NCBI RefSeq assembly: GCF_029017505.1
Contig: NZ_JAQGEI010000005.1
Coordinates: forward strand, 62,001 to 126,000
DNA length: 64,000 nucleotides
Direction: 5' to 3'
Origin: Sedimenticola hydrogenitrophicus
GTDB lineage: Bacteria; Pseudomonadota; Gammaproteobacteria; Chromatiales; Chromatiaceae
In this document: positions 1-8,636 of the stretch, in pieces
Layout: every line of letters begins with the position of its first letter
How positions within the stretch are numbered: the first letter of the stretch is position 1
The notes under the pieces: model-generated
The model's input: only the letters and a program-made list of their open reading frames with translations
Database searches by the model: none
Told to the model about the DNA's origin: nothing
Position numbers and translations under genes: made by a program

Positions 1-468
1 CTCGCCGTGGCCAAGGTGTTTCAGCACCTGGTGGCGCAGGAGCAACCCGGCCTGGTGCTGGTAGGCAAGCAGGCGATCGATGATGATTGCAACCAGACCG
101 GACAGATGTTGGCGGCGCTGCTCGGCTGGTCCCAGAGCACCTTTACTTCGGAGCTGAAAGTGGAGGGTGAAACCGCCACCACCCTGCGCGAAATAGACGG
201 TGGACTGGAGCGGATCAGCGTACGTATGCCGGCGGTTGTGACCGTGGACCTGCGTCTCAATGAGCCTCGCTACGCCACGTTACCCAATGTGATGAAGGCG
301 AAGAAGAAGCCGTTGCAGAAACTGGCCCTGGAAGAGCTGGGTCTGGATGTGGCGCCGCGCCTCACCACTCTGGAAGTGATGGAGCCGGAGGCCCGCGCGG
401 CAGGAGTGCTGCTGGAGAGCGTCGAGCAGTTGGTGGAAAAACTGAGAAATGAGGCGCGGGTCATCTGA
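1..468 (+). CDS. etfB: Electron transfer flavoprotein subunit beta, 3' part
   Basis: This is the C-terminal part of the beta subunit of electron transfer flavoprotein, which with the alpha subunit passes electrons from acyl-CoA and related dehydrogenases to the quinone pool. The frame is open from base 1, so the start lies outside the window. Visible family features are GKQAIDDD near the start, a GQM segment (adenine-nucleotide region), RMPAVVTVDLRLNEPRY and the NVMKAKKKP stretch typical of EtfB. The etfA start follows 23 bases after the stop, so the two genes form one operon. Confidence 0.95.
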   Translation, partial: LAVAKVFQHLVAQEQPGLVLVGKQAIDDDCNQTGQMLAALLGWSQSTFTSELKVEGETATTLREIDGGLERISVRMPAVVTVDLRLNEPRYATLPNVMKAKKKPLQKLALEELGLDVAPRLTTLEVMEPEARAAGVLLESVEQLVEKLRNEARVI

Positions 469-491
469 TCCTGTGTGATGAGGAGCAAGCG

Positions 492-1436
492 ATGAGTGTG
501 TTAATTATTGCCGAGCATGATAATCAGGCTCTGGCACCGGCCACCCTGAACGTCGTCACCGCGGCGCAACAGATCGCCGGTCATGCTGACACTACCGTGG
601 ATATTCTGGTCGCCGGCCAGACCTGTGATGCAGTGGCACAGGCGGCGGCCCGAATCCCGGGTATTGCCCGGGTGCGGCTCGTGGATGACGCATCACAAGC
701 CCAACAGTTGGCGGAAAATCTGGCCGCCCAAGTGGTGGCGCTGGCCGCGGAGTACAGCCACATATTGGCCCCGGCCACCACCTTCGGCAAGAACTTCCTG
801 CCGCGGGCGGCGGCCCTGTTGGACGTTTCCCAGATCTCCGATATCAGCGCAGTGGTGGATGGGGAAACCTTTATCCGTCCCATCTTCGCTGGTAATGCGC
901 TGGCCAAAGTGCGTTCATCCGACTCCTGCAAGCTGATCACGGTGCGCACCACCAAATTTGAAGCGAGTGCGGAAGAGGGCGGGAACGCCGCTGTGGAGCC
1001 GGTGACCGCCAGTGAAGAGAGTGGTCTATCCAGTTTTGTGGGTCGCCAGTTGTCACAATCCGAACGACCCGAACTGACCTCGGCGCGGATCGTGATTTCC
1101 GGTGGCCGCGGGATGCAGGACGGCGCCAACTTCCAACTGCTGGATGCGGTAGCTGACAAGCTCGATGCCGCAGTGGGCGCGTCACGCGCGGCGGTTGACG
1201 CGGGCTATGTGCCGAACGACTTCCAGGTGGGGCAGACCGGCAAGGTGGTGGCGCCGGACTTGTACATCGCGGTGGGTATCTCAGGGGCGATCCAGCATCT
1301 GGCCGGGATGAAGGACAGCAAGGTGATCGTGGCGATCAACAAGGACAGCGAAGCGCCGATCTTCCAGGTGGCGGACTACGGACTGGTGGAAGACCTGTTT
1401 GAGGCGCTGCCGGCGATGAGGGAGGCGCTGGGGTAA
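492..1436 (+). CDS. etfA: Electron transfer flavoprotein subunit alpha
   Basis: This is the FAD-carrying subunit of electron transfer flavoprotein. The 314-residue length is normal. The N-terminal half is the divergent nucleotide-binding-like domain. The C-terminal half carries the FAD signature: SGGRGM near residue 200, then [21 protein letters not shown], the GISGAIQH segment and [23 protein letters not shown] ribosome site lies a few bases before the ATG, and a strong terminator follows the stop. No acyl-CoA dehydrogenase is adjacent in the window, so its electron donor is not visible here. Confidence 0.96.
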   Translation: MSVLIIAEHDNQALAPATLNVVTAAQQIAGHADTTVDILVAGQTCDAVAQAAARIPGIARVRLVDDASQAQQLAENLAAQVVALAAEYSHILAPATTFGKNFLPRAAALLDVSQISDISAVVDGETFIRPIFAGNALAKVRSSDSCKLITVRTTKFEASAEEGGNAAVEPVTASEESGLSSFVGRQLSQSERPELTSARIVISGGRGMQDGANFQLLDAVADKLDAAVGASRAAVDAGYVPNDFQVGQTGKVVAPDLYIAVGISGAIQHLAGMKDSKVIVAINKDSEAPIFQVADYGLVEDLFEALPAMREALG

Positions 1437-1456
1437 GCCCCGTTCCTGAAGTGCGC

Positions 1457-1487
1457 ATAAAAATCCGGCCTTGTGCCGGATTTTTAT
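1457..1487 (+). terminator. Rho-independent terminator of etfBA
   Basis: A perfect 13-bp inverted repeat (1457-1469 and 1475-1487) with a 5-base loop. The arms begin and end in A and T runs, so the hairpin reads as an intrinsic terminator on either strand. It lies 20 bases after the etfA stop. Confidence 0.9.
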
Positions 1488-1660
1488 GGTTGACTGATTG
1501 TGAAATTTTGAAACTTGTAGTGCTTGACACTTTAGTTTTGAGGCGGCGCGACCCGCCACAGGTCAGCGTGTTCGATTAGGAAAAACTCAAGATGAATAAC
1601 AGGGACGTTGCCGGCGATACAGGGCAAGGGTCGCGCTCGGCGGCCGGTTTAGATGCGGTG

Positions 1661-1807
1661 GATCACAGGGCCGAAATCCGGCCGATTTCGCCGGTTGGGC
1701 TACAGCGCCGGGTGTGATTGGCGAAGCCTGGCCGTGACATGGCCGGGTGGATTCGGGGTAGTCAGGGTGGTTTTTTAGTGAAAATGGGGTTTATACTTCC
1801 TATACTT
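1661..1807. repeat. Imperfect direct repeat A flanking the TIR region
   Basis: About 147 bases that recur, imperfectly, in the same orientation at 3164-3307. Shared blocks include GGCTACAGCGCC, GAAGCCTGG, TCAGTGAAA-like and GGGGTTATA-like segments near the end. The two copies bracket about 1.35 kb containing the TIR gene. No open frame of its own is convincing. It may be the end of a mobile element or a recombination substrate; the family is not recognised. Confidence 0.6.
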
Positions 1808-2115
1808 CACTCGGGAACGCTACCTGAGATCCAGATATCCAGCGGACCGCCACGGGCCTTGTCCAGCATCTCCAGATCCAGTCCCTTGCCCCGGGACTCG
1901 GCCTGTTTGGAATGGAACCAGAGGCTGGCAAACCCCAACTCGCTGGCGCGGGTAATCGCCTCGGCCAGTGAACAATCCGCATCGGTCACCCGCCAGCCCT
2001 GGATAGCCACCGTGTCCGGCATGTAGGAGGAGAACCCCTCGCCAATCGCCGGGCCTGCAAAGCGGTAGCTGGCAGCCGCCTTGAACACCGTCAGTTGTGG
2101 CTCCCAGTGCAGCAT
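1807..2115 (-). other. Unassigned open frame, possible gene fragment
   Basis: A 102-codon open frame divergent from the TIR gene. Its translation has the composition of a soluble alpha/beta protein (for example LAEAITRASELGFASLWF and GGPLDIWISG near its end), so it may be the C-terminal part of a real protein. No ribosome site precedes the ATG at 2115, and the frame ends exactly at repeat A. I do not recognise the family. It may equally be a chance frame, and I would treat it as a possible relic only. Confidence 0.3.
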
Positions 2116-2143
2116 ACTTCAGACGCAGGAGGGAGGTCTCAAC

Positions 2144-2842
2144 GTGGACGAGAAGGCAGACTCGATTGCAGATGGCACCGCTGCGCGGCGCTGGGATGCC
2201 TTTCTGTCCTACAGTTCGCGCGATGCGACCATTGCCGGACGCGTGCAGCGCTTTCTCGAGCGTTACCGCTTGCCCGATGGGCGGCGGCTGCGGATCTATC
2301 GGGACGAGACCGATATCTCCGGAGGCGAATTACCGGAACAGCTGCGTGCCGCGCTGGCCGCATCATCCAGTCTGCTGGTGTGTTGTTCCGAAGCCGCGGT
2401 GAAGTCCGCCTGGGTTTCACGCGAAATCGAGGCCTTCCGTGAACTGGCGCCGGGGCAACCCGTTCTGCCGGTGATCCTGGCCGACGATCCACCGGAGAAT
2501 CTGCCCGCGCCGTTGTGCGACATCGAATTGCGCTGGGCCGATCTGCGCAGCGGCTGGCGCCTGGGCAGGCCACGGCGCAAGACTCGCGTAGAGCTGATAC
2601 GCGCGGTTGCAGCCGCGGCCGAAGTGGATTTCCGCGAATTGCTGCCACTCGATCGGCAGCGTCGCCGCCGTCACCGCCTTCTGGTCTCTGTTGCGATCGC
2701 GGCCGTACTGATGGCCGTGGCCTGGTGGCCGCTGGGTGCAGCAGGACGGCGTAACAGACGTGCATTCCGTAAAAATGTTGAGTTCGGGAGTAATGCTTGG
2801 TGCCCGAATCGCGGGCGAGCTCGGGTTCTTCGTCCACCGTAA
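2144..2842 (+). CDS. TIR-domain protein with one membrane segment, C-terminally truncated
   Basis: The GTG start at 2144 is chosen because a GGAGGGAGG ribosome site sits a few bases upstream; an earlier in-frame ATG at 2081 has none. Residues 15-140 form a bacterial TIR domain: DAFLSYSSRD at its start, RIYRDETDISGG, then SAWVSREIEAF, whose glutamate matches the catalytic position of TIR NAD-hydrolases. Near residues 180-205 there is a membrane segment (LLVSVAIAAVLMAVAW). Relatives often continue into a large periplasmic or repeat region. Here about 25 arginine-rich, unconserved residues follow before the stop, so the effector or sensor half seems lost. It could act in NAD-depleting defence or signalling, but this copy may be inactive. 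Confidence 0.75.
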   Translation: MDEKADSIADGTAARRWDAFLSYSSRDATIAGRVQRFLERYRLPDGRRLRIYRDETDISGGELPEQLRAALAASSSLLVCCSEAAVKSAWVSREIEAFRELAPGQPVLPVILADDPPENLPAPLCDIELRWADLRSGWRLGRPRRKTRVELIRAVAAAAEVDFRELLPLDRQRRRRHRLLVSVAIAAVLMAVAWWPLGAAGRRNRRAFRKNVEFGSNAWCPNRGRARVLRPP

Positions 2843-3163
2843 CGAAGCGTTCGAGCATCTGGATACGCCCGGCAAGGGTGACCGGCTTGAAGTTTGCGGT
2901 GAACATGAGGGTGAGCCTGTATTGCGCGCCGACCGTCGCGCCTATCGTCGTTTGCTTCGACCCTGGTGGCGTACCTGGTTTGGTTGAGGCGGGACCGATC
3001 ATCCAGACCCCGGCCGGAGTGTCCACTAAAAAATAAGTGGACACTATCCTGGTGATGTCAGCATTCGGCACAAGATGGGGTTACCGGACAGTTACCTAAA
3101 AAACAAGTGGACACCATCCTGACAGCACCGGCCGCTAGATTCGGTGCCGGCTTGGTCAGGGCG
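2843..3163. other. Gene-poor stretch between the TIR gene and repeat B
   Basis: The minus strand is open from 3071 through this stretch and into the TIR gene (about 105 codons before the overlap) and has a protein-like composition (VGAQYRLTLMFTANFKPVTL), but no family is recognised and no clear ribosome site is seen. It may be the cut end of a gene lost at a junction near 2750. The stretch also holds the short repeats listed separately. Confidence 0.35.
3018..3121. repeat. Inverted and direct short repeats resembling insertion-sequence ends
   Basis: AGTGTCCACT at 3018-3027 is inverted at 3036-3045 around an A-rich spacer. The right arm and its flank (TAAGTGGACACTATCCTG) recur almost unchanged as CAAGTGGACACCATCCTG at about 3104-3121. 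Such short terminal-type repeats without a transposase suggest leftover ends of a mobile element. Confidence 0.45.
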
Positions 3164-3307
3164 GATCGAAGGGCCAAAATCCGGACTCGCCTGCTGGGCT
3201 ACAGCGCCGAGTGAGATTGGAGAAGCCTGGTCCGCGAAATGATCGGGTTGATGCCGGGTGGCCAGGGTGGTATGTCAGTGAAAAGTGGGGTTATAGTTCC
3301 TGTGCTT
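3164..3307. repeat. Imperfect direct repeat B flanking the TIR region
   Basis: Second copy of the element at 1661-1807, same orientation, with many substitutions and small indels. It ends about 50 bases before the stop codon of the minus-strand GGDEF-EAL gene. Confidence 0.6.
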
Positions 3308-3357
3308 AGCCGCGCTTTCCGGGCCAATACGAGGAAACTGGCGAAGGATTCCTGGAT

Positions 3358-5976
3358 TTACAACTGGCGCTCGAATTTCTCGATCGGAAGCGGATGCCCA
3401 AACAGATAGCCCTGACATAATGGGCAGCCTTGCCGTTCAAGAAACAACCGCTGGCTTTCGGTTTCCACGCCTTCGGCGATGACCTCCTTTGCAAGGTTAT
3501 TCGCCATGCCGATGATGGTCTGGACGATCAGGGCATCTTCGGGCCGGATGCCGATATTGCTGACGAAACTCTGATCTATTTTGATCTGATCAAACGGCAG
3601 GCGTGTCAGGTAGGAGAGGGAAGAGTGCCCGGTACCGAAATCGTCAAGTGAAAACTGCACACCATCGGCTTTGAGCTGGTTCATCTTGACGATGGTGTCA
3701 TCGACATTGGCAAGGACGGTACTTTCCGTCAATTCGAGCTTGAGTCTGCCGGGCGGTGCGCCACTCTGTTGCAGAACCTCGCGAACCATCGGCACGAAAT
3801 CAGGTAGTTGAAACTGCCGGGCGCTGACGTTAATGGCCAGTCGCAATCCCTTGAGGTCCGGGTCGTCGGCCCAGTGCCTGAGTTGGCCGCAGGCGGTTTC
3901 GAGCACCCATTTTCCCAGTGGTACGATAAGGCCCGACTCTTCGGCATGGGGTATGAATCTGCCGGGCAGAATCAGGCCCCGCTCGGGATGTAGCCAGCGG
4001 ATCAGCGCTTCGGCACCGATCACATCCCCGTTGTGTGCGACCTGTTTCTGAAAATACAGTTGGAACTGGCGCTCGGTCAGGGCCAATCGCAGGTCGACTT
4101 CGAGTCGGGCATGGGCGGTAATCGAGGCTTGCATGTCGGGATCAAAGAAGCGAAAGGTATTTCGTCCCGAAGTCTTCGCGGCATACATTGCAAGATCGGC
4201 CTGCTTCATCAGTTCATCGATGGTCGTTTGCTGATCGCTGAAGAGCGTGGCGCCAATGCTTGCGCTGCTGTGATACTGCGAATCACCCAGCGGATAGGGC
4301 TCGTTCAGGGTCAGCAGTATCTTTTCGGAGATGACATGCACCAGTTCGGCAGCTTCCTTGGCCCGGTCACTCAAATCTTCTAGAAGCACGACAAACTCGT
4401 CCCCTCCCAGTCTTGCCACCGTATCGCCCTCCCTCAGTACCCGGGCAAGGCGCTGCGCCACCTGCGTCAGCAATGCATCACCGACGTCATGACCGAGGGT
4501 GTCGTTGAGTGTCTTGAAGTGGTCCAGATCGAGGAACAGCAAGGCGCCGTGCAAGCCGTGTCGGGCGTTGGACGCCAGAGCCTGATGAAGTCGATCCATC
4601 ACCATTCGGCGGTTGGGCAGCTTGGTAAGGGGGTCGAAAAAGGCAAGTTTTTCGATTTCAAGTGCGGCCGCCCTCTCTGAGGTGATGTCGACCATGGTGC
4701 CGACGTAATGCGTCCGTGTGCCGCCGGCATTCTTGACGGCGGTGATGGACAGGCGTACGGGATACTCTTCACCATTTTTTCGTCGATTCCACAACTCTCC
4801 ATGCCATGAGCCGGTTGCGTTCAGCGTGTCCAGGATGTCGGCGTAGAAACGCTGATCGTGTCTTTCGGAGCGAAGCAGATGCGGCGTCTTTCCCACGGCT
4901 TCGTCCGCGCTGTAACCGGTAGTTTCGGTAAAGGCTCGATTGACCCGCAGAATCCTGGCGTCGGCGTCGGTGACGACGATCCCCTGCTGAACTTCGAAAG
5001 CGGTGGCGGCGACGCGCGTGGTCGCCTCGGTCTCCTGCCGCCTCTGCTCGTCGCGATTCAGCATGAAGGCGATGCTCCCAAGTGCCATCAGCCCACCCAG
5101 CAGAAGCATGCCGTCACGCCAGGCGCTTTGATACCATGTGCCGAGGATCGTCGAAGTCGCCAGTCCGTAGCTTACGATCACCGGGTAGTCATTCAATATC
5201 CGGTAGCTGTAGATGTGCTCGATACCGTTGCCGAGAAGCACCTCGCGCGCCGTGCCCGTGGGCCATTGTGTAATGTGCTCGCGAAACAGCGGAGTGCCGG
5301 ACCAGTTGTGACCAACGATGGTCTGGTTGTCAGGCGCACTGACGGCGGCCCAGCCGGTTGAGAGGAACAGCGCTACAAATCCATCCTGACGCACGTCGAT
5401 GGAATCGTAGAACGGCTGGAAATGCGCGCCATGAACCTTGGCGACGAGCACGCCGGCGAGTGTGCCGTCGGCGTGGCTGAGTCGGCGGCTGATCGGCAGT
5501 ATCCATTCGCGATCATCGGCGCCAAGCACGGGCGCACCAAAGACCAGCTCGCGATCCGCACCCCGGATGTGCGGAACGAAATAGTCCCGGGTTGCTCTCG
5601 ATTTGTCCTGTTCTGGATACTCGGCGCGCGTGGAAAGCAGAACAGTGCCGTCTTGGTCCAGCACAACAAATGAGCGGATGATTCTGTCCTGGGGCAGCAG
5701 GTCCTTCAACAACTCCGCCAAGCGGGCCGGATCGCGGATGCCGGCGCTTTGCAATTGCAGCAACGTGGCATCCGCCTGAACCATCGTTGCGCTGATTCGC
5801 CGCAAAGATTGGCGGGCATGTTCTTCGAGTACGCGGGCGATATTCCGGGTTTCCGAACTGGCCACCTCGATCGCGAAGTCGCGTTCGCGGACCAGGCTGT
5901 AGCCGACGTATGCCGTAACCGCCAGTCCGACAAGGATCGCCAGCACGGTCGTTCCGAAGCTGGCGCGATCATTCAT
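3358..5976 (-). CDS. Membrane sensor with PAS, GGDEF and EAL domains
   Basis: An 872-residue c-di-GMP turnover protein. The order is: membrane segment at residues 8-29, a periplasmic dCache-like sensor of about 255 residues, a second membrane segment near 290-308, a PAS domain at about 320-435, GGDEF at about 445-605 and EAL at about 620-868. The GGDEF motif is intact, and an RxxD inhibitory site (REGD) lies five residues before it. EAL signatures are present (EALIRW, NVSARQFQ, DDFGTGHSSLSYL, IKIDQSFV, EVIAEGVET). Both synthesis and hydrolysis are therefore possible. The ATG lies one base after the stop of the TAXI gene, so the two are translationally coupled and the binding protein probably feeds this sensor. 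Confidence 0.93.
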   Translation of the reverse strand: MNDRASFGTTVLAILVGLAVTAYVGYSLVRERDFAIEVASSETRNIARVLEEHARQSLRRISATMVQADATLLQLQSAGIRDPARLAELLKDLLPQDRIIRSFVVLDQDGTVLLSTRAEYPEQDKSRATRDYFVPHIRGADRELVFGAPVLGADDREWILPISRRLSHADGTLAGVLVAKVHGAHFQPFYDSIDVRQDGFVALFLSTGWAAVSAPDNQTIVGHNWSGTPLFREHITQWPTGTAREVLLGNGIEHIYSYRILNDYPVIVSYGLATSTILGTWYQSAWRDGMLLLGGLMALGSIAFMLNRDEQRRQETEATTRVAATAFEVQQGIVVTDADARILRVNRAFTETTGYSADEAVGKTPHLLRSERHDQRFYADILDTLNATGSWHGELWNRRKNGEEYPVRLSITAVKNAGGTRTHYVGTMVDITSERAAALEIEKLAFFDPLTKLPNRRMVMDRLHQALASNARHGLHGALLFLDLDHFKTLNDTLGHDVGDALLTQVAQRLARVLREGDTVARLGGDEFVVLLEDLSDRAKEAAELVHVISEKILLTLNEPYPLGDSQYHSSASIGATLFSDQQTTIDELMKQADLAMYAAKTSGRNTFRFFDPDMQASITAHARLEVDLRLALTERQFQLYFQKQVAHNGDVIGAEALIRWLHPERGLILPGRFIPHAEESGLIVPLGKWVLETACGQLRHWADDPDLKGLRLAINVSARQFQLPDFVPMVREVLQQSGAPPGRLKLELTESTVLANVDDTIVKMNQLKADGVQFSLDDFGTGHSSLSYLTRLPFDQIKIDQSFVSNIGIRPEDALIVQTIIGMANNLAKEVIAEGVETESQRLFLERQGCPLCQGYLFGHPLPIEKFERQL

Positions 5977-5977
5977 G

Positions 5978-6940
5978 CTACTTCAATATCCCGGCTTCGC
6001 GGAAATAGCGTTCCGCGCCGGGATGAAACGGAATGGTAGCTCCTTCTACCGCATTGGCGAGGTTGATGAAGCTGCCTTTCGGGTGCCCGTTGGCCAGTGC
6101 CTTTTGTCCGGCTTCGCTATAAAGCGTTTTGGTGATCTGGTAGATCAGCTCGGCGTTGATCCTGTCGCTGGTGACCCATTGTGCGCCAACCGCCAGGGTC
6201 TGAATTGCCGCCACGCCTTTGTAGGTATCGGCAGGGATCAGGTCCACATGCAAAAAGCGGCTGTCCGCCATCAGGCGCTCGGCGGCCGGTCCTTCGATCG
6301 GCAACAGCGAAATGGCGATGCCGGACGCCGCAAGATCGGCGATGGCCTTGGCGGGCGTGCCGCCGGTAAAGAAGAATGCATCAAGAGATCCGTCAATAAG
6401 CCTGTCGCTCGCCCGATTGGGCTTGATGTACTCGGGTCGAATATCGGCCTCTTTCAGGCCGTGTGCCGCGAGAATCTGTCGTGCATTGATGAGCGTGCCG
6501 GAGCCGGGTTCATCCAGGGCCACCCTTTTCCCCTTGAGTTGCTCGATCCGCTCGATGCCCAAATCCTTGCGTACAACGATGTGCATGCTTTCCGGATACA
6601 GATTGGCTATCAGACGCAGGTCGGGCAAGCGGGGGCGGCCTTCGAAGATACCGGTTCCGTTTTTGGCCCAGGCGGCGATGTCAGCCTGGCTGAATCCGGT
6701 TTCGAGAGCGCCATTGCTGACAGCAATGACGTTGCCGAGGGAGCCGTTACTGGGCTGTGCCGTCGCCAGGATTGTTCCCGGTTGCGAGATGATGTCGGCA
6801 ATCAGGCGTCCAATCGGAAAATATGTTCCTGCGGTGCCCCCCGTGCCGATGCGCACATACTCCTCAGCGTAAGCCTGCGGAATGATGCATACAGCGACCA
6901 GAGCGGCCACAATGATCCTGTTCAGACAACTGGTTTTCAT
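5978..6940 (-). CDS. TAXI-family periplasmic substrate-binding protein
   Basis: A 320-residue periplasmic binding protein of the TAXI branch of TRAP transporters. The start at 6940 is preceded by AAGGGGGAAT and gives a clean signal peptide (cut after QAYA). The family hallmark IGTGGTAGTYFPIGRLIAD begins the mature protein, followed by QPSNGSLGNV and LDEPGSGTLINAR. There is no TRAP membrane subunit nearby. The next gene, one base away, is a membrane GGDEF-EAL protein with a periplasmic sensor, so I infer that this protein acts as a ligand-presenting sensor subunit and not as part of a transporter. The ligand is unknown; glutamate and other organic acids are known for the family. Confidence 0.9.
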   Translation of the reverse strand: MKTSCLNRIIVAALVAVCIIPQAYAEEYVRIGTGGTAGTYFPIGRLIADIISQPGTILATAQPSNGSLGNVIAVSNGALETGFSQADIAAWAKNGTGIFEGRPRLPDLRLIANLYPESMHIVVRKDLGIERIEQLKGKRVALDEPGSGTLINARQILAAHGLKEADIRPEYIKPNRASDRLIDGSLDAFFFTGGTPAKAIADLAASGIAISLLPIEGPAAERLMADSRFLHVDLIPADTYKGVAAIQTLAVGAQWVTSDRINAELIYQITKTLYSEAGQKALANGHPKGSFINLANAVEGATIPFHPGAERYFREAGILK

Positions 6941-7051
6941 CGCGATTCCCCCTTGATCGGGCCGGGCAGGCATGCCAGTTTGCGCGTGCGGGCTTCTATT
7001 ATCTCTAGTTTGGCCTCGACGAGACAACGTATCGGGCATCCCGATGCAGCT

Positions 7052-7258
7052 TCACGAGACGGCAAAGGTCAGGAACAGACGCCCGCCGAACGGCGCACCT
7101 CGATGATGTGGGCGTAGCGCCTCAAGCGCGTGTTCCATATAGACGTTGAGACCTGCAGGGCCTGTGGCGGGCCAGTCCGGATCATTGCCTGCATTGAGGA
7201 TCCTGTAGTGAGTATAGCGTTCCTGTCTGTGGGCGGCCTTGTTCAGGGGGTAATCGAG
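7052..7258 (-). other. Possible C-terminal gene relic
   Basis: The minus frame ending with TGA at 7052-7054 reads about 69 protein-like codons (HYRILNAGNDPDWPATG, then PFGGRLFLTF near the end) without an obvious start or ribosome site. It lies between the DUF3365 gene and the TAXI gene on the same strand. I do not recognise the family. It may be the tail of a lost gene in that operon. Confidence 0.3.
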
Positions 7259-7280
7259 AACGGGGCCTGGCGGCCCCGTT
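7259..7280 (-). terminator. GC-rich hairpin after the DUF3365 gene
   Basis: A 9-bp perfect stem (7259-7267 and 7272-7280) with a TGGC loop, 22 bases past the stop of the minus-strand gene. A clear T run is missing, so it may be a weak terminator or a transcript-stabilising hairpin. Confidence 0.45.
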
Positions 7281-7302
7281 GAGGGAAGTCCCGCCGGTCC
7301 CG

Positions 7303-7857
7303 CTATCGGGTTTTGCTGAGTGTGAAGGCGCCCCGGATATCACCCACGTTGAATCCCCGCGCCCGGTCCTCGGGATAGAGCGCCTGCAGCTTCTTCTCGA
7401 CTGCCGGCGCGACACTGGCGGCATGACAGTTGAGGCAGGCCTTCTCCGTGGGGATAGCCTTCATGTAGCGGAAAACCTTTTGTCCATTCACCTCGACAGT
7501 CTCCGCGTACTCCAGTTTGCCGGGGTCGGCCCCGGCCACTTTCATCGCCTCGAAGCCCTGCAGGACCTTCATCTCCCAGGCATCCGGGCTGTTTGCCTGC
7601 GAGCGAAGCTTGAGACTGGTGCGGCCTACCTCCCAGCCGGATGCGTCCGCTACGTCGGAAGCGATGCCTGGTGCCCGCAGATTGCAGAATTCGATGGCCT
7701 CGGTCGGACCGCCGGATTTCATCGCTTTTACCAGTTCTCCCTTCAGGTTGGAGCCAAACTGCTTGACCAGACCTCGAGCTTCCATTACCTGCTGATCCGC
7801 TATCACGGGTGTCACCATAACGGTTGCCAGCAGTGCAACCAGGATGTTCCTGTTCAT
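7303..7857 (-). CDS. DUF3365 (Tll0287-like) haem-binding periplasmic protein
   Basis: A 184-residue exported protein. A GGGAGGGT ribosome site precedes the ATG, and residues 1-20 are a signal peptide ending in IAD. The body matches the DUF3365 / Tll0287-like fold, related to PAS-type sensors, with a single c-type haem motif CLNCH near residue 143. Such proteins are thought to sense redox or small ligands, or to carry electrons, in the periplasm. It lies upstream of the TAXI/GGDEF-EAL pair on the same strand but is separated from it by about 360 bases and a hairpin, so co-transcription is uncertain. Confidence 0.85.
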   Translation of the reverse strand: MNRNILVALLATVMVTPVIADQQVMEARGLVKQFGSNLKGELVKAMKSGGPTEAIEFCNLRAPGIASDVADASGWEVGRTSLKLRSQANSPDAWEMKVLQGFEAMKVAGADPGKLEYAETVEVNGQKVFRYMKAIPTEKACLNCHAASVAPAVEKKLQALYPEDRARGFNVGDIRGAFTLSKTR

Positions 7858-8636
7858 TCTCTACCCTCCCGAAATCGCCACCTGGTGGTGGTTGTGCTAG
7901 TTGGAAATCGCCGGGCACTTGGCCGTGCCTCTTACTTGCGCGTATCAGTTTGCCAGCAAACCCGCTCCGTGAACAGTGGTCGGGAAGGAATCGAGTAAGA
8001 GGACTCTTCGACCACCTGGTAACCGATATCAGGGCGTCAGTCACAGGAGTAGCTTCGCAGGTTGTCTACAGCGTCCTGCTCCGCCGCAACCGCCGAAAGG
8101 GGGCTGAAGCCACCGCCATAACTGGTGCGGGGTCGTCCCCTGAGTCAGGCGCGAGTTTGCTGATGGTTTCGGGGTAGGAGCGAGCGGAACTGGCTGGCAA
8201 TGACTGGTATTGAATGGCATTAGCAGCAAAGAAAGTATCCGCCAAAAAGCAGAAGATAGGTTCGGAATTCCAGGGAAAGTTCTATCGAATCAGGCGGCGC
8301 TCGAGTAACGATGGTATATCCCTGCGGCCATCAAGAATGCAGTGAATAAAAACCTCCTGACCCCTCGGCCGATTGAATTGATGCCCCTGCCCGCGCAGCC
8401 CAGCGCCCGCGCCGGATCCCCGCTCATGCCGGTGGCCACTTTCGTTGGGAAGCGGCAGGGTGGCGCTTGGCTGTGACCCCGGGATCGGCCAGAACGGGAG
8501 CGGATTTCGTGACCAGCCGAGTGGGAGTTGGCGGGCATTCGCGGTAGTAGCGGGACTTACCCTGTCATTTCATTGAAAAATAGCGGAATTGTGTTAGCTT
8601 TAACTCATGCGTTGAATATCTGGGGGGGGGATAACA
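7858..8636. other. Long non-coding stretch between divergent genes
   Basis: About 780 bases between the DUF3365 gene and the gene at 8637. No frame has protein-like composition together with a start, and no RNA gene is recognisable. The right end holds a weak promoter-like pair (TTGAAA at 8573, TAGCTT at 8595) and the G9 tract. Confidence 0.5.
8622..8630 (+). repeat. G9 homopolymer in the translation-initiation region
   Basis: Nine consecutive G ending six bases before the ATG at 8637. The tract itself is the only candidate Shine-Dalgarno sequence. Slippage here would change leader spacing and so translation, a possible phase-variation switch. Confidence 0.7.

Noticed and set aside
2139-3071. 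A 310-codon minus-strand frame across the TIR gene
   Set aside because: Most of it is antisense to a clear TIR domain and has a proline/arginine-rich shadow composition; only the first third might be a relic.
1661-3307. Repeats A and B as integron attC sites
   Set aside because: No conserved GTTRRRY core, no palindromic attC layout and no integrase gene in the window.
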